Origin: Deltaproteobacteria bacterium
GTDB taxonomy: Bacteria > Desulfobacterota > Deferrimicrobia > Deferrimicrobiales > Deferrimicrobiaceae
NCBI GenBank assembly: GCA_003105225.1
Contig: PQAK01000087.1
Coordinates: 1-5,334, forward strand
Length of the DNA stretch: 5,334 bases
Direction: 5' to 3'
The position numbers were made by a program, and so were the translations under genes. Below the pieces are notes generated by a model that was given only the letters and a program-made list of their open reading frames with translations, had not been told where the DNA came from and searched no databases. Shown piece by piece: positions 4,902 through 5,334 of the stretch (positions are counted from its first letter, which is position 1; every line of letters starts with the position of its first letter).

Positions 4902-5021
4902 ACGCCGGCACGGATGCCTTTCCTCGAGATCGTCGGAACGGCCAGGAAACAGGTTGATCGCCCGACGGAAGCGACATTGTGAGATACTGTTATGAATTGC
5001 AACCGCGGCTTCGCCCCCCCG

Positions 5022-5029
5022 AAGGAAGG
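5022..5029 (+). promoter_or_regulatory. Ribosome binding site selecting a TTG start
   Basis: AAGGAAGG ends 9 bases before the TTG at 5039. It supports this start over the in-frame GTG at 4979 and TTG at 4997. Protein resemblance agrees: related proteins begin a few residues before the first strand, here LLLLYP. Confidence 0.55.
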
Positions 5030-5038
5030 CGTCGCGAG

Positions 5039-5334
5039 TTGAACCTCCTGCTCCTGTATCCCCGGTTCCCCGAAACGTTCTGGAGCTTCCGTTACGCCCT
5101 TCCCTTCCTCGGGAAGCGATCCGCTTATCCCCCTCTCGGGCTTCTCACCGTTTCCGCCCTGCTTCCGGCACACTGGAAGCGCAGGCTGGTCGACCTGAAC
5201 ATCGAGCAGCTGAACGACGCCGATCTCAAGTGGGCCGACGTGGTCTTCGCAAGCGCGATGCTCGTCCAGGCCCCGTCCCTGGCGACAGCCCTCGCCCGTT
5301 GCCGGATGGCGGGAGTGCGAACGGTCATCGGGGG
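5039..5334 (+). CDS. B12-binding domain radical SAM protein, N-terminus (cut by window edge)
   Basis: The frame is open from the TTG at 5039 to the window end (98 codons), so only the N-terminal Rossmann-like B12-binding domain is visible. LLLLYPRFPETFWSF at 3-17, YPPLGLLTVSALLP at 30-43, LVDLN at 50-54, and WADVVFASAMLVQ at 65-77 ending in VIGG are typical of B12-binding radical SAM proteins of the COG1032 type, of the kind with a C-terminal DUF4070 region; hopanoid-modifying enzymes such as HpnP are distant relatives. The radical SAM C-x3-C-x2-C motif would lie beyond the edge. The substrate cannot be told. The gene is separated from the ECF regulon by a strong terminator and has no GGAAC/CGTT promoter, so it probably belongs to another unit. 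No convincing promoter is visible between 4902 and 5021. Confidence 0.82.
   Translation, partial: MNLLLLYPRFPETFWSFRYALPFLGKRSAYPPLGLLTVSALLPAHWKRRLVDLNIEQLNDADLKWADVVFASAMLVQAPSLATALARCRMAGVRTVIG

Noticed and set aside
4935..4960. GGAAC at 4935-4939 as an ECF promoter for the radical SAM gene
   Set aside because: The position 16-17 bases downstream reads GATC/ATCG, not CGTT, and the spacer does not match the other three.
4992..5042. 16-codon leader peptide whose TGA stop overlaps the TTG start of the radical SAM gene
   Set aside because: The overlap is neat, but the ATG has no ribosome binding site and the peptide is unremarkable; likely chance.

Overview
The window is 5,334 bases of high-GC bacterial chromosome. 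It has five complete or near-complete genes, plus a sixth that runs off the right edge. The N-terminus of an OmpB/MofA-type multicopper oxidase and a B12-binding radical SAM protein suggest a metal-cycling or anaerobic environmental bacterium. A Desulfobacterota/Geobacter-like lineage is the best guess, but this is inference from protein resemblance; NC10, Acidobacteriota or similar subsurface groups are not excluded.

Layout from left to right. (1) Positions 1-876, minus strand: the first 292 codons of a secreted multicopper oxidase, cut by the window edge. (2) Positions 877-1558: a 682-base divergent regulatory region. It holds a stray plus-strand terminator-like hairpin, an AT-rich block with short inverted repeats, a 9-bp perfect inverted repeat and an ECF-type promoter. 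(3) Positions 1559-2908, plus strand: a secreted seven-bladed YVTN beta-propeller fused to a C-terminal blue-copper (cupredoxin) domain. (4) A short convergent gap with a strong hairpin. (5) Positions 2989-4333, minus strand: a two-gene operon of an ECF sigma factor followed 4 bases later by its zinc-binding membrane anti-sigma factor. (6) Positions 4334-4544: the sigma leader and two back-to-back ECF-type promoters. (7) Positions 4545-4808, plus strand: a small secreted protein of unknown function, followed by tandem hairpins ending in a classic intrinsic terminator. (8) Positions 5039-5334, plus strand: the start of a B12-binding radical SAM protein, probably unrelated to the rest.

The main result is regulatory. 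Three promoters share GGAAC, a 16-17 base spacer and CGTT, and they also share the spacer start (S-A-A-Y-CGG-S-A-T). They sit in front of the sigma/anti-sigma operon, the propeller-cupredoxin gene and the small secreted protein. This defines a local ECF regulon directly from sequence: a sigma factor that activates itself, a secreted copper-redox protein and an unknown secreted small protein. The divergent multicopper oxidase is a likely functional partner, but it has no matching promoter that I can find. My inference is a cell-envelope copper/redox or metal-oxide electron-transfer module controlled by an envelope signal through the ZAS anti-sigma factor. No tRNA, rRNA, CRISPR array or insertion sequence was seen.
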